This document shows, piece by piece, positions 8,709 through 18,035 of a stretch of DNA of 64,000 nt (within the stretch, counting starts at the first letter, position 1; each line of letters opens with the position of its first letter). A model generated the notes under the pieces. It did no database searches. It was not told where the DNA came from and saw nothing but the letters and a program-made list of their open reading frames with translations. Source of the DNA: Pseudoalteromonas xiamenensis (GTDB taxonomy: Bacteria > Pseudomonadota > Gammaproteobacteria > Enterobacterales > Alteromonadaceae). The stretch lies in assembly GCF_030994125.1 (NCBI RefSeq), contig NZ_CP099918.1:310001-374000 (forward strand). Direction: 5' to 3'. The position numbers were made by a program, and so were the translations under genes.

Positions 8709-9608
8709 TTAATTTTCGATTACCTTTTTAGCTTTTACCCCAATTACTTTCATTTGCAATTCGCGGATCTGATCAATATCGACTTTATTAGGTAATAAAG
8801 GATTCGGTAAAAAAATAAGATTCCGTTGTTTTACATTGGCTTGTTCAAACGCCTTAGCGTGATGGTCAAATTTAAAAAACAAAGATTCGAGACTACCATC
8901 CTCAATTGCCGCTTTAAGCCCTTTCTCCAGCCTCGCTTGCAATTCAAAATTATCGTTTGCAACATAAAAATACATAACGGCTGGATAGATCAAGGCTAAA
9001 TGCTCATCCACAACAAGGTTGTCGAGTTCGCTTCGTTCGAGTTCACTGTATATTTCCGTTATTCCTCGCGGAAAGTAAGAGTTCGTTGAGGAGCTAAGTA
9101 GATGGTAAAAGTCGCGCTCTGGATGAGAAGAATCTGTCACAATGCCATTTTGCTTTAGTATTTCAGTATCGGGCCAATCTACACCACTTAGGGCTGAAAA
9201 CTCGTTTAACCCGACAATATCGTTTACCTGACTAAATCGTGCAGCAGATTGTTTGTTAATCGCCATCAAACGAATACCATAACTTCCAAACGCTAAGGGG
9301 ATTGGAACCGGTCTTGCAAAGGTTTCTCGGATAGATGATGCCATCGTCCAAAACACATCTATTCGTCCAAGTGATAGCTCCACAAAATGGCGTTTTTGAG
9401 TAATAGGAATGTCAATAGGCTGAAGGATATAGTCACCAAATTCTCGTTGACTTTTTTGTAGTGCTAGGTCTAAAACTGCAATGAAATAGCGGTTGTTTGG
9501 ATTTTTTCGCAGGCCTGATGCATCGACAAACCGAACAATGTCAGTACCTGCATAAACAAACTGACTTAACAAAACAAGGCAAGTACCACAAAACCACTTC
9601 AGTGCCAT
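8709..9608 (-). CDS. Periplasmic binding-fold protein, divergent
   Basis: 299 residues with a signal peptide ending near YAG (residue 21). The mature part begins TDIVRFVDASGLRKNPN; later segments QKRHFVELSLGRIDVFWTMA, PLAFGSYGIRLMAIN and FYHLLSSSTNSYFPRGITEI match the general two-lobed architecture of SBP_bac_3-like proteins, but conservation is low. The last stretch (NPLLPNKVDIDQIRELQMKV) resembles the C-terminal helix of such proteins. It is the first gene of a two-gene unit with the binding protein at 7958-8689. Ligand unknown. Confidence 0.7.
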   Translation of the reverse strand: MALKWFCGTCLVLLSQFVYAGTDIVRFVDASGLRKNPNNRYFIAVLDLALQKSQREFGDYILQPIDIPITQKRHFVELSLGRIDVFWTMASSIRETFARPVPIPLAFGSYGIRLMAINKQSAARFSQVNDIVGLNEFSALSGVDWPDTEILKQNGIVTDSSHPERDFYHLLSSSTNSYFPRGITEIYSELERSELDNLVVDEHLALIYPAVMYFYVANDNFELQARLEKGLKAAIEDGSLESLFFKFDHHAKAFEQANVKQRNLIFLPNPLLPNKVDIDQIRELQMKVIGVKAKKVIEN

Positions 9609-9654
9609 AGTAATTTATTATTAAAAACATACCTTGCCTAACTATAGATGATGT

Positions 9655-10395
9655 TTACCAATATTGCTCAACGGTAACATGCCCGGGTGAGGCTCTACGA
9701 TTTCGTTGTAAACCTCGGCTATTTAAAAGCGCGGTTGTATCCTTAACCATTTGTGGATTGCCACATATCATCACTTGGCTGATACTTGGATTGAGCGCAA
9801 GACCAGTAAAACTTTCAAGCTCACCTTCATCTAATAATTTGGTTATGCGTCCACTCAAGCCCATGGTTGAGTTTTCCCTTGAAACAACAGGGACATACTG
9901 AAAGCCTGATTGTACCGCTTTAATATCCGCGATTAAGCTTTGGTAAGTCAAATCGATATTATGTCGTACCCCATGAACTAACACCACGTGGCTAAATTTA
10001 TCCCAGACGGTTCCATCAGCTAATATAGACAAGAAAGGTCCTATCGCAGTCCCCGTGCTCAGCATCCATAACTGTTCGCTTTTAGGTACTTCATCAAGGG
10101 TAAAATAGCCTGAAGGTTGACTATCAACCCAAATGTCATCGCCAACTTTAAGCGTTGCGAGTGGAGGTGTTAGCGCGCCATCTTCCACTTCAATAAGATA
10201 AAATTCATGATAGGCAGCATGAGGTGGGTTTACAAAAGAATACGCACGCGCAATCCGTTTCCCGTCAACTTCCAATGCAAGCTTGGTGAATTGACCAGCC
10301 GTAAATGGCTGAATTTTAGCATCTACTTTGATGGAGAACAGTTTATCGGTCCACCAAATCACATCTACAACTTTTCCCTTGTCCCAGTTAGCCAT
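9655..10395 (-). CDS. fpr: Ferredoxin--NADP+ reductase
   Basis: 246 residues, typical for bacterial subclass I FNR. FAD-binding motif RAYSFVNPP at 50-58, NADP(H)-binding STGTAIGPFLSIL at 113-125, CGNPQMV near residue 200, and the C-terminal VEQYW with an aromatic last residue, as in E. coli Fpr (ending in Trp). It transfers electrons between NADPH and ferredoxin or flavodoxin in the cytoplasm and takes part in oxidative-stress responses in enterics. No other redox partner gene is next to it. ATG 10395 is followed by MANWDKGKVVDV, a normal N-terminus for the family. Confidence 0.96.
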   Translation of the reverse strand: MANWDKGKVVDVIWWTDKLFSIKVDAKIQPFTAGQFTKLALEVDGKRIARAYSFVNPPHAAYHEFYLIEVEDGALTPPLATLKVGDDIWVDSQPSGYFTLDEVPKSEQLWMLSTGTAIGPFLSILADGTVWDKFSHVVLVHGVRHNIDLTYQSLIADIKAVQSGFQYVPVVSRENSTMGLSGRITKLLDEGELESFTGLALNPSISQVMICGNPQMVKDTTALLNSRGLQRNRRASPGHVTVEQYW

Positions 10396-10449
10396 GCGCG
10401 CTCCCTTTTCTTTTAATTCCTTTTAAACTAGGAACAAAGAAACATTTTG

Positions 10450-11430
10450 TCAATTTGAGGGACTACACCAACGTTTTCCCAATTGAACTGGCAATAGATA
10501 CTGCATTTTATTCAAAACAGAGGGTTTGATGGATAAATGAAGCCGCTCTATCAGCTCAGAAATTTCATCTTGATAATCCGCCTCCATGACAGCCGTAATA
10601 TCGAGAAACGCTTTTTCAAATTGTGCTTGAGTAATTTTCTGGCGTTGAAATTGAGCAGACACATGCATGAGATCTATCCAGTTACGCCCAAACAACTCGA
10701 CATTTTCTATGATGTCACCGTGTAATGCGTTGTAAAACCGGTCATAGGTTATCCAATCTGAAGACAATAAAGCCGCGAATAAAATGTTATGCTTTACCTT
10801 GATAGCACCCGTCATGTCTTCCTCACTTTGATAAAAAGACAAAGAACGCTGGTAGGCTTTAATTGCTTCGGCGTAGCGAGATTCAAAAAAGAGGATGTTA
10901 CCTTCAAGCATTCGCTTTACCCCCTTACCACGGCTGCCAATCTTAGATTCATCGATTGAATCGAGCAGCGACAGGGCTTCACTAAACTTCTTCTGTTTTA
11001 TGTAAACGATCACCGTGTTCACATCCAGCTTGGTCGCGGTTTCAGGCGATGGGTCTAGCCGTTTTGCACATTCATAGTGCCAAAGTGTTTGGTCGAGTTG
11101 CTCGTTGTAAATATAAATACCGCCTAATGCGAGCAGAACATTCGCTTTTATTTCCCCATTTAGCTCATCAAATTTAGCGTCTGTCATTGCCTGTGTAATT
11201 TTAGGAATGTCTTCCAATCGGCTGGCTCGATAGGCTGCAATCAACGCCAATCGATGTATCGCTATCGCGCCTTCGCTCTCATTTGCATCAATACGTTTTA
11301 CCAGACGTTCGTACTCCATCATCGCTTCACTCGGGCTGGTGTAAACGAGCTCTTTAAAATGAGCCATATCACTGTGTGATACATGTGCCGAGAGATTAAT
11401 AGCTAGCGTCAATAAAAGCGGAAGGGACAT
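10450..11430 (-). CDS. Exported TPR-repeat protein of unknown function
   Basis: 326 residues with a short hydrophobic N-terminus (LPLLLTLAINLSAHVSHS) that is probably a signal peptide. The body is helical with TPR-like units, for example ALGGIYIYNEQLDQTLWHYECAKRL, VYIKQKKFSEALSLLDSI and NILFFESRYAEAIKAYQRSL. TPR domains like this often form the sensory part of Alteromonadales diguanylate cyclases or regulators, but no membrane segment or output domain follows here and the gene ends at a TGA with no visible remnant. It precedes fpr on the same strand (54 bp gap). Confidence 0.65.
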   Translation of the reverse strand: MSLPLLLTLAINLSAHVSHSDMAHFKELVYTSPSEAMMEYERLVKRIDANESEGAIAIHRLALIAAYRASRLEDIPKITQAMTDAKFDELNGEIKANVLLALGGIYIYNEQLDQTLWHYECAKRLDPSPETATKLDVNTVIVYIKQKKFSEALSLLDSIDESKIGSRGKGVKRMLEGNILFFESRYAEAIKAYQRSLSFYQSEEDMTGAIKVKHNILFAALLSSDWITYDRFYNALHGDIIENVELFGRNWIDLMHVSAQFQRQKITQAQFEKAFLDITAVMEADYQDEISELIERLHLSIKPSVLNKMQYLLPVQLGKRWCSPSN

Positions 11431-11484
11431 AAATAACCACGAACTAATCAGGGTTATTTCATCTTAGCGTGGATTGAAGACAAA

Positions 11485-11511
11485 AAAAAGCCACACGATG
11501 TGCGGCTTTTT
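11485..11511 (-). terminator. Terminator of deoB-deoD
   Basis: Stem aaaaagccacac/gtgcggcttttt with one mismatch and a 3-nt loop. It has T-runs on both strands and lies about 95 bp behind the deoD stop. Confidence 0.85.
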
Positions 11512-11605
11512 GGGGTGTGATTCGCGTTGTTTTAGGCGTGTCTCCAAAACTCTGCGATTACGTTACCAAGGAACAGTGTCGTTTTGCAGTGCAAAACCAA
11601 GACCG

Positions 11606-12307
11606 TTAGATTGACTCTAATGCAATCTTAACCATCTCATTAAATGTACTTTGACGTTCTTCTGCAGGTGTTGCTTCACCTGTAATTACGTGGTCGCTTA
11701 CCGTAAACAAAGCCATTGCTTTGGCACCATATTCAGCTGCAACACCGTAAAGGCCTGCCGTTTCCATATCTACGGCCATAACGCCTAGTTTATCTAGTTG
11801 TTGGTAGAACGAGCCATCAGCTTGATAGAAAGTGTCCGTTGTAAACACGTTACCTACTTTTGCCTCAATGCCTAAACGACGCGCTGCGTTCACGCCATTC
11901 TCAAGCAAACCGAAATCAGCAATCGCTGCAAAATCGTAACCACGAACACGTGCACGGTTTACGTTCGAATCGGTGCTTGCACCTTGTGCGAAGATTACGT
12001 CACGAATTTTAACGTCTTGGCTAATACCACCACATGTGCCGATGCGGATAAGGTTTTTAACGCCATACGTTGCAATGAGTTCACGAGCATAGATAGACAT
12101 TGATGGAATACCCATACCTGATCCCATCAAACTCACTGGCTTACCATTGTAAGTACCTGTAAAACCAAACATGTTGCGTACGCCAGTCACTTGGCGAGCA
12201 TCTTCTAAAAAGTTCTCCGCAATATATTTCGCGCGTAATGGATCACCAGGCATCAATACTGTTTCAGCAAAATCACCTATATTCGCGTTAATATGAGGCG
12301 TACTCAT
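11606..12307 (-). CDS. deoD: Purine-nucleoside phosphorylase
   Basis: 233 residues, the standard length for the hexameric DeoD type. Diagnostic stretches are [21 protein letters not shown] at the start, [25 protein letters not shown] and [10 protein letters not shown] near residue 180, plus the catalytic Asp in FTVSDH near 204. The enzyme phosphorolyses purine (deoxy)nucleosides to the base and (deoxy)ribose-1-phosphate, which the neighbouring DeoB then converts to the 5-phosphate. It is the second gene of the minus-strand unit, 16 bp behind deoB. Confidence 0.97.
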   Translation of the reverse strand: MSTPHINANIGDFAETVLMPGDPLRAKYIAENFLEDARQVTGVRNMFGFTGTYNGKPVSLMGSGMGIPSMSIYARELIATYGVKNLIRIGTCGGISQDVKIRDVIFAQGASTDSNVNRARVRGYDFAAIADFGLLENGVNAARRLGIEAKVGNVFTTDTFYQADGSFYQQLDKLGVMAVDMETAGLYGVAAEYGAKAMALFTVSDHVITGEATPAEERQSTFNEMVKIALESI

Positions 12308-12323
12308 TGTTCGTTTCCTTTAA

Positions 12324-13538
12324 TTAAGCTTTCTTTAGTAAAGGTGCAAAACCTTCACCGTATTCAAGCGCAGGTAAATTAAACCACTGGGCAAGGGTTT
12401 GACCTATGTCTGCAAATGTTTCTCTTTCACCGAGTGCTACTGGCTGCATCCCTTTCACATAGGCCACTACAGGTACATACTCTCGAGTGTGATCAGTACC
12501 AGCCGCCGTTGGGTCGCAACCATGGTCAGCAGTAATAATGAGTAGATCATCGTCTCTCATCTTGCCAAGTATAGTCGGTAAATAGTCATCGAACGTTTTT
12601 AATGCTTCGGCATAACCTACGGCATTACGGCGGTGACCGAATTTTTCATCAAAATCAACTAGGTTTGTAAATATGATGGCGTTGTCTGTAATCAACTCCA
12701 TCACCTCACTGGTTTTCGCAAGTAAATTTTCGAGGCCTGGTGCCTTGAACTTTTGCGTAATTCCTTGATGAGCATAGATATCGGAAATCTTTCCGATACT
12801 CACCACTTCGCCACCGGCTTCAGCCAATTTATCCAACACCGTAGGTGCAGGTGGCAACACTGAGAAATCTCGGCGATTGCCCGTACGTGCGAAGTCAGCT
12901 TTGCTCGAACCTAAAAAAGGCCGCGCTATCACTCGTCCTATATTTAAATCATCAAGCAGCGCCCGTGCGATTTCGCATACTTGATAAAGTTTTTCCAGTC
13001 CGAATGTTTCTTCATGCGCGGCCACTTGAAAAACGCTATCAACCGAGGTGTAACAAATAGGCATGCCTGTTTTTACATGCTCTTCACCTAGCTGTTCTAG
13101 AATTGTTGTACCTGACGCATGGCAATTCCCTAAGATCCCGGAAATGCCTGCTCGTTTACACAATTCGTCAACGAATTCTTGTGGAAAACAAGGTGTCGTG
13201 TTAGGGAAATAGCCCCAATCAAACAGTACTGGTACACCTGCCATTTCCCAATGACCTGACGGTGTATCTTTACCGCTTGAGAGCTCTTTCGCGTAGCCAT
13301 ACGCTCCAATTGGCGTTTGTCTATCAGAAATCTCACACGTTTCTTTTCCTGCAGCTTCACATGCGTCCATCAAACCTAAACGGCTTAAATTTGGCAGCGA
13401 AAGTGCGACTTGTTTCTCTGCTTTATACGCAGCTAATAAATGAGCTAGTGTATTGGCACCTACATCACCAAACTGTTCGGCATCTGGTGCAGCCCCTATA
13501 CCCAAGCTGTCCGCCATTAGAATGATTGCTCTAGCCAT
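12324..13538 (-). CDS. deoB: Phosphopentomutase
   Basis: 404 residues, typical of the alkaline-phosphatase-superfamily phosphopentomutase. Metal-binding residues appear in [14 protein letters not shown] (6-19), the phosphothreonine region [13 protein letters not shown] near residue 89-101, and TADHGCDPT plus TDHTREYVP near the C-terminus. It interconverts (deoxy)ribose-1- and -5-phosphate. It is the first gene of deoB-deoD and faces udk-nupC across a 290-bp region with paired palindromes. deoC and deoA are not in the window. Confidence 0.97.
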   Translation of the reverse strand: MARAIILMADSLGIGAAPDAEQFGDVGANTLAHLLAAYKAEKQVALSLPNLSRLGLMDACEAAGKETCEISDRQTPIGAYGYAKELSSGKDTPSGHWEMAGVPVLFDWGYFPNTTPCFPQEFVDELCKRAGISGILGNCHASGTTILEQLGEEHVKTGMPICYTSVDSVFQVAAHEETFGLEKLYQVCEIARALLDDLNIGRVIARPFLGSSKADFARTGNRRDFSVLPPAPTVLDKLAEAGGEVVSIGKISDIYAHQGITQKFKAPGLENLLAKTSEVMELITDNAIIFTNLVDFDEKFGHRRNAVGYAEALKTFDDYLPTILGKMRDDDLLIITADHGCDPTAAGTDHTREYVPVVAYVKGMQPVALGERETFADIGQTLAQWFNLPALEYGEGFAPLLKKA

Positions 13539-13626
13539 ACCTTACCTCTTGCTGCGATTTCAGTGTTCAGTCTTTTCACTGTAACTCCGATGTTGGATAC
13601 TTTATTGATACGTAAATTTATCGTAC

Positions 13627-13640
13627 AGGACATAAGTCCT
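13627..13640. promoter_or_regulatory. Candidate operator, copy 1 (aggacataagtcct)
   Basis: 14-bp quasi-palindrome with arms aggac/gtcct around ataa. An identical copy lies 72 bp away. Both sit between divergent deoB and udk. The repetition and symmetry suggest binding of a dimeric regulator at two sites. Confidence 0.6.
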
Positions 13641-13698
13641 CAGTAATAAAAGCATAATAAAATTCAATTAACCCTTGTACCTAGCGATTTGTCTCGAG

Positions 13699-13712
13699 AG
13701 GACATAAGTCCT
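13699..13712. promoter_or_regulatory. Candidate operator, copy 2 (aggacataagtcct)
   Basis: Identical 14-bp copy of the site at 13627-13640. It is nearer udk (start 13828). The centre-to-centre distance of 72 bp is close to seven helical turns, so the two sites face the same side of the DNA and looping is possible. Confidence 0.6.
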
Positions 13713-13827
13713 GTTTCACATCAAATAAACTCGTTAAATTTGCTCCCTAAGCGAGGCAAAAGAGATTATTCGTGTCTTTTTTGTTATTGTGATCTCCATC
13801 AAGAACAACTGCTGGGTGTGAACTTTA

Positions 13828-14457
13828 GTGACACGAACTATTATAGCCATAGCTGGCGCTTCTGCGTCGGGCAAATCCTTGTTTAGTCAAACGATCTACA
13901 ATGAACTAGTTGCGGAGCTGGAATCAGGCGCAATTGCCGTTATTGAAGAAGATGCCTATTATAAAGATCAGTCGCATCTACCGTTTGAACATCGTACTCA
14001 AACGAATTACGACCATCCCGATGCATTCGAGCATGATTTGCTGCGCCAGCACCTAGAACAGCTGCGTTTAGGTCAATCCGTTGAAGTACCAACGTATGAC
14101 TACGCACAGCATACACGCAGTGAAAAAACACGTATTGTGAATCCCGCAAAGATTTTAATCGTTGAGGGTATTCTTTTATTAAGTGATCCTGCGTTGAGTG
14201 AAGTATTCGACATTAAAGTATTTATAGATACACCGTTAGACATTTGTCTACTTCGTCGAATGCAGCGAGACATTGAGCAACGAGGGCGTAGCATTGCCTC
14301 TGTAGTTGATCAATATCAGGCGACTGTTCGCCCGATGTTTTATCAATTTATTGAGCCTTCGAAGCATAATGCTGACCTGGTCGTAACCCGTGGTGGTATG
14401 AATCGCGTTGCGATTGATATTATTAAAAGTAAAATAAAATATTTACTGCAAGAATAA
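13828..14457 (+). CDS. udk: Uridine kinase
   Basis: 209 residues. P-loop GASASGKS at 10-17, the uridine-binding region [24 protein letters not shown] (40-64 area) with the conserved YYKDQ, then [11 protein letters not shown] and [24 protein letters not shown] holds the lid arginines. It phosphorylates uridine and cytidine to the monophosphates in the cytoplasm. It starts with GTG at 13828 and sits 17 bp ahead of nupC, so import and trapping of nucleosides are encoded together. Confidence 0.95.
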   Translation: MTRTIIAIAGASASGKSLFSQTIYNELVAELESGAIAVIEEDAYYKDQSHLPFEHRTQTNYDHPDAFEHDLLRQHLEQLRLGQSVEVPTYDYAQHTRSEKTRIVNPAKILIVEGILLLSDPALSEVFDIKVFIDTPLDICLLRRMQRDIEQRGRSIASVVDQYQATVRPMFYQFIEPSKHNADLVVTRGGMNRVAIDIIKSKIKYLLQE

Positions 14458-14474
14458 AACGGGAACTATTCAGC

Positions 14475-15698
14475 ATGACAACAATAATGAGCCTTGTGGG
14501 CATGGCAGTGCTCCTTGGCATCGCTTTTACGGCGTCCACAAATCGTAAAGCGATTAATCTGCGTACCGTTGGCGGTGCGTTTTTAATGCAAGTGTTTATC
14601 GGTGGCTTTGTCCTTTTCTTTGAAGCCGGTAAAAATACGCTTGCAGCAATGTCGAGTGGTGTTTCAGCCGTTATAGGTTACGCCAACGACGGTATTGGCT
14701 TCTTGTTTGGTGCGTTGGCAAAACAAGATGCGCTCGGTTTTATTTTCGCGGTACAAGTTTTACCTGTCATTGTGTTCTTCTCAGCACTTGTGGCTGTGTT
14801 GTATCACTTGGGAATTATGAATTGGATCATCAAAATTCTCGGTGGTGGCTTGCAAAAACTACTGAATACGTCTCGTCCAGAGTCACTTTCAGCGACAGCG
14901 AATATCTTTGTTGGTCAAACTGAAGCGCCTTTAATTGTAAAGCCGTTCATTCCAACAATGACTAAGTCTGAACTTTTCGCTGTAATGGTGGGTGGTTTAG
15001 CAACCGTAGCGGGTTCCGTTATGGCAGGCTACGTCACAATCGGGGTTGAACTTAAATACCTCATTGCGGCAAGTTTTATGGCGGCACCTGGTGGTTTCTT
15101 AATGGCAAAAATGATCGTGCCAGAAACTGAGAAACCAAAAGAGAATTTAGCGGAAGTCGATAGCGGTGACGACAAACCGGTCAATGTTATCGATGCAGCA
15201 GCAGCAGGTGCATCAAGTGGTATGCACTTGGCGTTAAATGTCGGCGCGATGTTACTTGCATTCGTCGCACTTATCGCACTGCTCAATGGCATGTTAGGTG
15301 GTATTGGTGGTTGGTTCGGTCACCCAACACTAACATTGCAAGAAATTTTAGGGTACGTTTTCGCTCCAGTCGCGTGGGTCATTGGCGTTCCATGGTCAGA
15401 AGCTCAGATAGCTGGTAGCTTCATCGGCCAAAAATTAGTGGTCAACGAGTTTGTTGCCTACTTAGACTTTATTAATTATCGCGATACGTTAAGCGAACAC
15501 ACACAAGCGATTGTCACATTCGCGTTATGTGGATTTGCTAACTTATCATCGATAGCTATTTTACTAGGCGGACTGGGCGGTATGGCGCCAAGTCGTAGAA
15601 AGGATATCGCACGCTTAGGACTCAGAGCAGTGTTAGCAGGGTCAATGGCTAACCTCATGAGTGCCGCAATTGCAGGTTTCTTCCTCTCGCTAGCTTAG
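14475..15698 (+). CDS. nupC: Concentrative nucleoside transporter, NupC family
   Basis: 407 residues with the CNT family layout: N-terminal helices, the gate region [25 protein letters not shown], then the signature [21 protein letters not shown] and later [24 protein letters not shown] with NEFVAY. These residues form the nucleoside and cation sites of the family. It is a cation-coupled nucleoside importer of the inner membrane. A Shine-Dalgarno (gggaa) precedes the ATG, 17 bp after udk. The hydrophilic loop [18 protein letters not shown] near residue 220 is normal for marine members. Confidence 0.96.
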   Translation: MTTIMSLVGMAVLLGIAFTASTNRKAINLRTVGGAFLMQVFIGGFVLFFEAGKNTLAAMSSGVSAVIGYANDGIGFLFGALAKQDALGFIFAVQVLPVIVFFSALVAVLYHLGIMNWIIKILGGGLQKLLNTSRPESLSATANIFVGQTEAPLIVKPFIPTMTKSELFAVMVGGLATVAGSVMAGYVTIGVELKYLIAASFMAAPGGFLMAKMIVPETEKPKENLAEVDSGDDKPVNVIDAAAAGASSGMHLALNVGAMLLAFVALIALLNGMLGGIGGWFGHPTLTLQEILGYVFAPVAWVIGVPWSEAQIAGSFIGQKLVVNEFVAYLDFINYRDTLSEHTQAIVTFALCGFANLSSIAILLGGLGGMAPSRRKDIARLGLRAVLAGSMANLMSAAIAGFFLSLA

Positions 15699-16022
15699 AA
15701 ACTTAACGAGATAAGCCACGTAGTTGCAAAACAATTGGTTGGTTGCTTTAAGGGGTTAAAGTGACCACACTAACTTGAACGATACTTCACCAAAGGGCCG
15801 CAAGGCCCTTTTATCGTTTCTGTACTCTGAATATTCCGGTTTTTTAGTGATTTTTTACCACCGCTTTCTCGTTAGTCCTGATAGTAAATCCCGTATCGAC
15901 TCTTATACACTTCACCCACTTGTTTGTTACCTTAAATGACACGTAAAATAACGCGCCATCCGACCTCGATATTGGGGATAAAGCACCTAAAGGCCAATTC
16001 TTAGCGCGACCAAAGGACAGAC
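15699..16022. other. Intergenic region with nupC terminator
   Basis: 324 bp between nupC and the hydrolase gene. Apart from the terminator at 15792-15813 I see no gene or repeat. The right end should hold the promoter for 16023. Confidence 0.6.
15792..15813 (+). terminator. Terminator of udk-nupC
   Basis: Perfect stem aaagggcc/ggcccttt with a gcaa tetraloop, followed by T-rich sequence. Confidence 0.9.
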
Positions 16023-16544
16023 ATGAACTACATTATTTTATCGGACATACATGGCGACACGAGTTACTTAAGACAATTTGGAGAAAGATTGAAAGGTCAG
16101 GTCGAGTACCTCCACCCCTATTCGCCAATTGATTTGAACACCAAACTACCATCAGAATCCCAATATGAATTTTTTAAACGCGTTTCCTCTATAGATGTTT
16201 ACTTTGAATCAGCTTTAAACAAACTAAAGCAAAGTAACAGTCCCGTTAGCGTAATTGGATTTAGTGTCGGTGCGACAGTGGCGTGGCGTTTAGCAGCGCT
16301 AGACCTGCCTAGATTGAATCAATGCATTGGTGTGTTTGGTTCGAGAATTCGAGATTACCTTGACATTAAACCGGTAAAGCCTACCGTCCTGCTCTTCTCA
16401 AACGAAGAGCATTATTTTTATGCCGATGTTCTGGAGTCTAACTTGGTTAAAAAGTTGCAACTTGCAATGCCACATGACGACATCAAAACTATTGCCGACG
16501 ACGGTATTTTGTCAAAAACCATTTTTAGTTATGTAAAACGTTAA
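16023..16544 (+). CDS. Small alpha/beta-hydrolase-like protein
   Basis: 173 residues. The nucleophile-elbow motif GFSVGA (about 84-89) lies in the order expected for an alpha/beta hydrolase, and the N-terminus MNYIILSDIHGDTSYL is a first beta strand. A later VLLFSNEEHYF strand plus MPHDD could supply the acid and histidine of a triad, close to the dienelactone-hydrolase type, although the protein is shorter than usual (about 200-240). The substrate is unknown. The gene stands alone between two terminators. Confidence 0.65.
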   Translation: MNYIILSDIHGDTSYLRQFGERLKGQVEYLHPYSPIDLNTKLPSESQYEFFKRVSSIDVYFESALNKLKQSNSPVSVIGFSVGATVAWRLAALDLPRLNQCIGVFGSRIRDYLDIKPVKPTVLLFSNEEHYFYADVLESNLVKKLQLAMPHDDIKTIADDGILSKTIFSYVKR

Positions 16545-16560
16545 GCAGAAAAGCAAAAAA

Positions 16561-16581
16561 ATGGCCACATTACGTGGCCAT
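16561..16581. terminator. Bidirectional terminator
   Basis: Perfect 8-bp stem atggccac/gtggccat with a 5-nt loop, A-run before and T-rich after. It separates the convergent genes at 16544 and 16598. Confidence 0.85.
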
Positions 16582-16597
16582 TTCTCATTTTACACTG

Positions 16598-16849
16598 CTA
16601 TTTTTGCAACTTCGCTTTGGCTTCTTCTACTTTAGAAAAGTCCAATCCAAGTTCGTTAACGGCATCTTTGATGAGTGCTGGGTTTTGCATCACCATCATC
16701 ATCAACTGCTGTAGTTTTTCTTGTGGGATCCCTAGTTGTTGAATAACACCCATGGCCATCAACGGATTTGCGGTAAGCGTTTCAAACAAAGATTGAATCT
16801 GTTCGTCGCTAATGTTGTGCTCTTTTAATAGGGCTAAGATCGGGTTCAT
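16598..16849 (-). CDS. DUF2999 family protein
   Basis: 83 residues, entirely helical, with the opening MNPILALLKEHNISDEQI and NPLMAMGVIQQLGIPQEKLQ that I recognise from the DUF2999 family of Shewanella, Vibrio and Pseudoalteromonas. Function is unknown. A strong Shine-Dalgarno (aagga) stands 7 nt before ATG. The protein is rich in Met and Gln and has no signal or membrane segment. Confidence 0.8.
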   Translation of the reverse strand: MNPILALLKEHNISDEQIQSLFETLTANPLMAMGVIQQLGIPQEKLQQLMMMVMQNPALIKDAVNELGLDFSKVEEAKAKLQK

Positions 16850-16924
16850 TTCGATTCCTTTAACTGAAAGCCGACTTCATATGAAATGAATTTACGGCAA
16901 CCAAAGTAAGTGTTATCAACTATT

Positions 16925-17809
16925 TTACGATACTCGTTGCCGCCAAGGCAAAAACTGCTTCATCTTCACGCCAGTCACGAGCATAACACCCATTATAACT
17001 AATACTGCACCGATTAAGGTATTTGGTCCAATAGGCTCATCTAAGAACATATGACCCCACATAATACCAAACAGTGGAATTAAAAACGTAACCGTAAGAG
17101 CTTGTGCAGCGCCCATCAAATCAATAAGCTTAAAGTATAAAATATACGCAATTCCGGTACAGATCACACCAAGCGCAATCACCGCCCAAAGTACAGTATT
17201 TGCTTCGGTTGCGCTGGGTATCGGTTGCACGAACAACACTGGAATAACAAGAAAGGTAGATGCCCAAAGGTTACCGTGTGCATTATCGAAGGCCCCAACT
17301 TTGGGTGCAATTTTCGTATAATTTGATGCTATGCCATAGCTTAATGTCGCACCAAGTGCGGCCAAGATAGGTAATAATTCGGAGAAGCTTGGCATACTTT
17401 GCAAGTCGACCAACGCGGCGACCCCTAATAATCCACACAAACACCCTAGCAATGTGCGCGCACTGATATCTTGCTTGAGCCAAACAGACGCAACAATAAC
17501 TCCCCAGAAAGGTGCAGTGGAATTTAAAACCGACAACACAGAAGCACTTACGTATTGTGCGGCATAGGCGAACAACAGAAATGGGAGTGCCGAATTAAAA
17601 AGCCCCAAAATTAAATAATGTTTAGTTAAGCCTTTGCTATTAATGGCCCGTCTAGTGATTAATGCAATGATAGTGAGCGTTAACGCAGCAAATAAGACTC
17701 GAAGCTCAATTAAGTAAGCTGGACCGAGACTTGGTACTGCAATTCGCATAAAAAGAAACGAACCACCCCAAATCGCCCCGAGCAAAACAAGAATAATAAA
17801 TCCTAACAT
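16925..17809 (-). CDS. DMT superfamily (EamA) transporter
   Basis: 294 residues with ten hydrophobic segments forming two EamA repeats. The first begins LLGAIWGGSFLFMRIAVPSLGP (the WG-SF motif of EamA proteins) and the second ALGATLSYGIASNYTKIAP. It is an inner-membrane exporter or exchanger for metabolites; the substrate cannot be told from sequence. The basic C-terminus (KMKQFLPWRQRVS) is cytoplasmic. It lies 75 bp downstream-side of the DUF2999 gene on the same strand. Confidence 0.88.
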   Translation of the reverse strand: MLGFIILVLLGAIWGGSFLFMRIAVPSLGPAYLIELRVLFAALTLTIIALITRRAINSKGLTKHYLILGLFNSALPFLLFAYAAQYVSASVLSVLNSTAPFWGVIVASVWLKQDISARTLLGCLCGLLGVAALVDLQSMPSFSELLPILAALGATLSYGIASNYTKIAPKVGAFDNAHGNLWASTFLVIPVLFVQPIPSATEANTVLWAVIALGVICTGIAYILYFKLIDLMGAAQALTVTFLIPLFGIMWGHMFLDEPIGPNTLIGAVLVIMGVMLVTGVKMKQFLPWRQRVS

Positions 17810-17979
17810 TGTTTACTTATCCCAAATAATTTCAGCGACACTATGACAGGCATGACAAAATCAAACAAGCCACTTTTGGCACTAGAACAGAGGGAACAAA
17901 GGAATCGCGAGTTGAAAGCATGTGAGTACAAGCAAAATAAGGGGTGACGCAACGTGTTCGCCAGAATGGGCAATCAAAA

Positions 17980-18001
17980 AAGGCACAAACATGTGTGCCT
18001 T
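17980..18001 (-). terminator. Terminator of the RNA methyltransferase gene
   Basis: Stem aaggcaca/tgtgcctt with a 6-nt loop. On the minus strand it is followed by six T. It lies 35 bp past the stop at 18036. Confidence 0.85.
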
Positions 18002-18035
18002 CTTCATTCAGTATCCTTGGTTTAAGAGCCCGATT

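Noticed and set aside
13788..13803. CRP-like sequence tgtgatctccatcaag before udk
   Set aside because: Only the left half-site matches; the right half is too degenerate to call.
17852..17947. 31-codon frame MTKSNKPLLALEQREQRN and on
   Set aside because: Start context weak and too short to support without comparison, although its charge pattern is not random.
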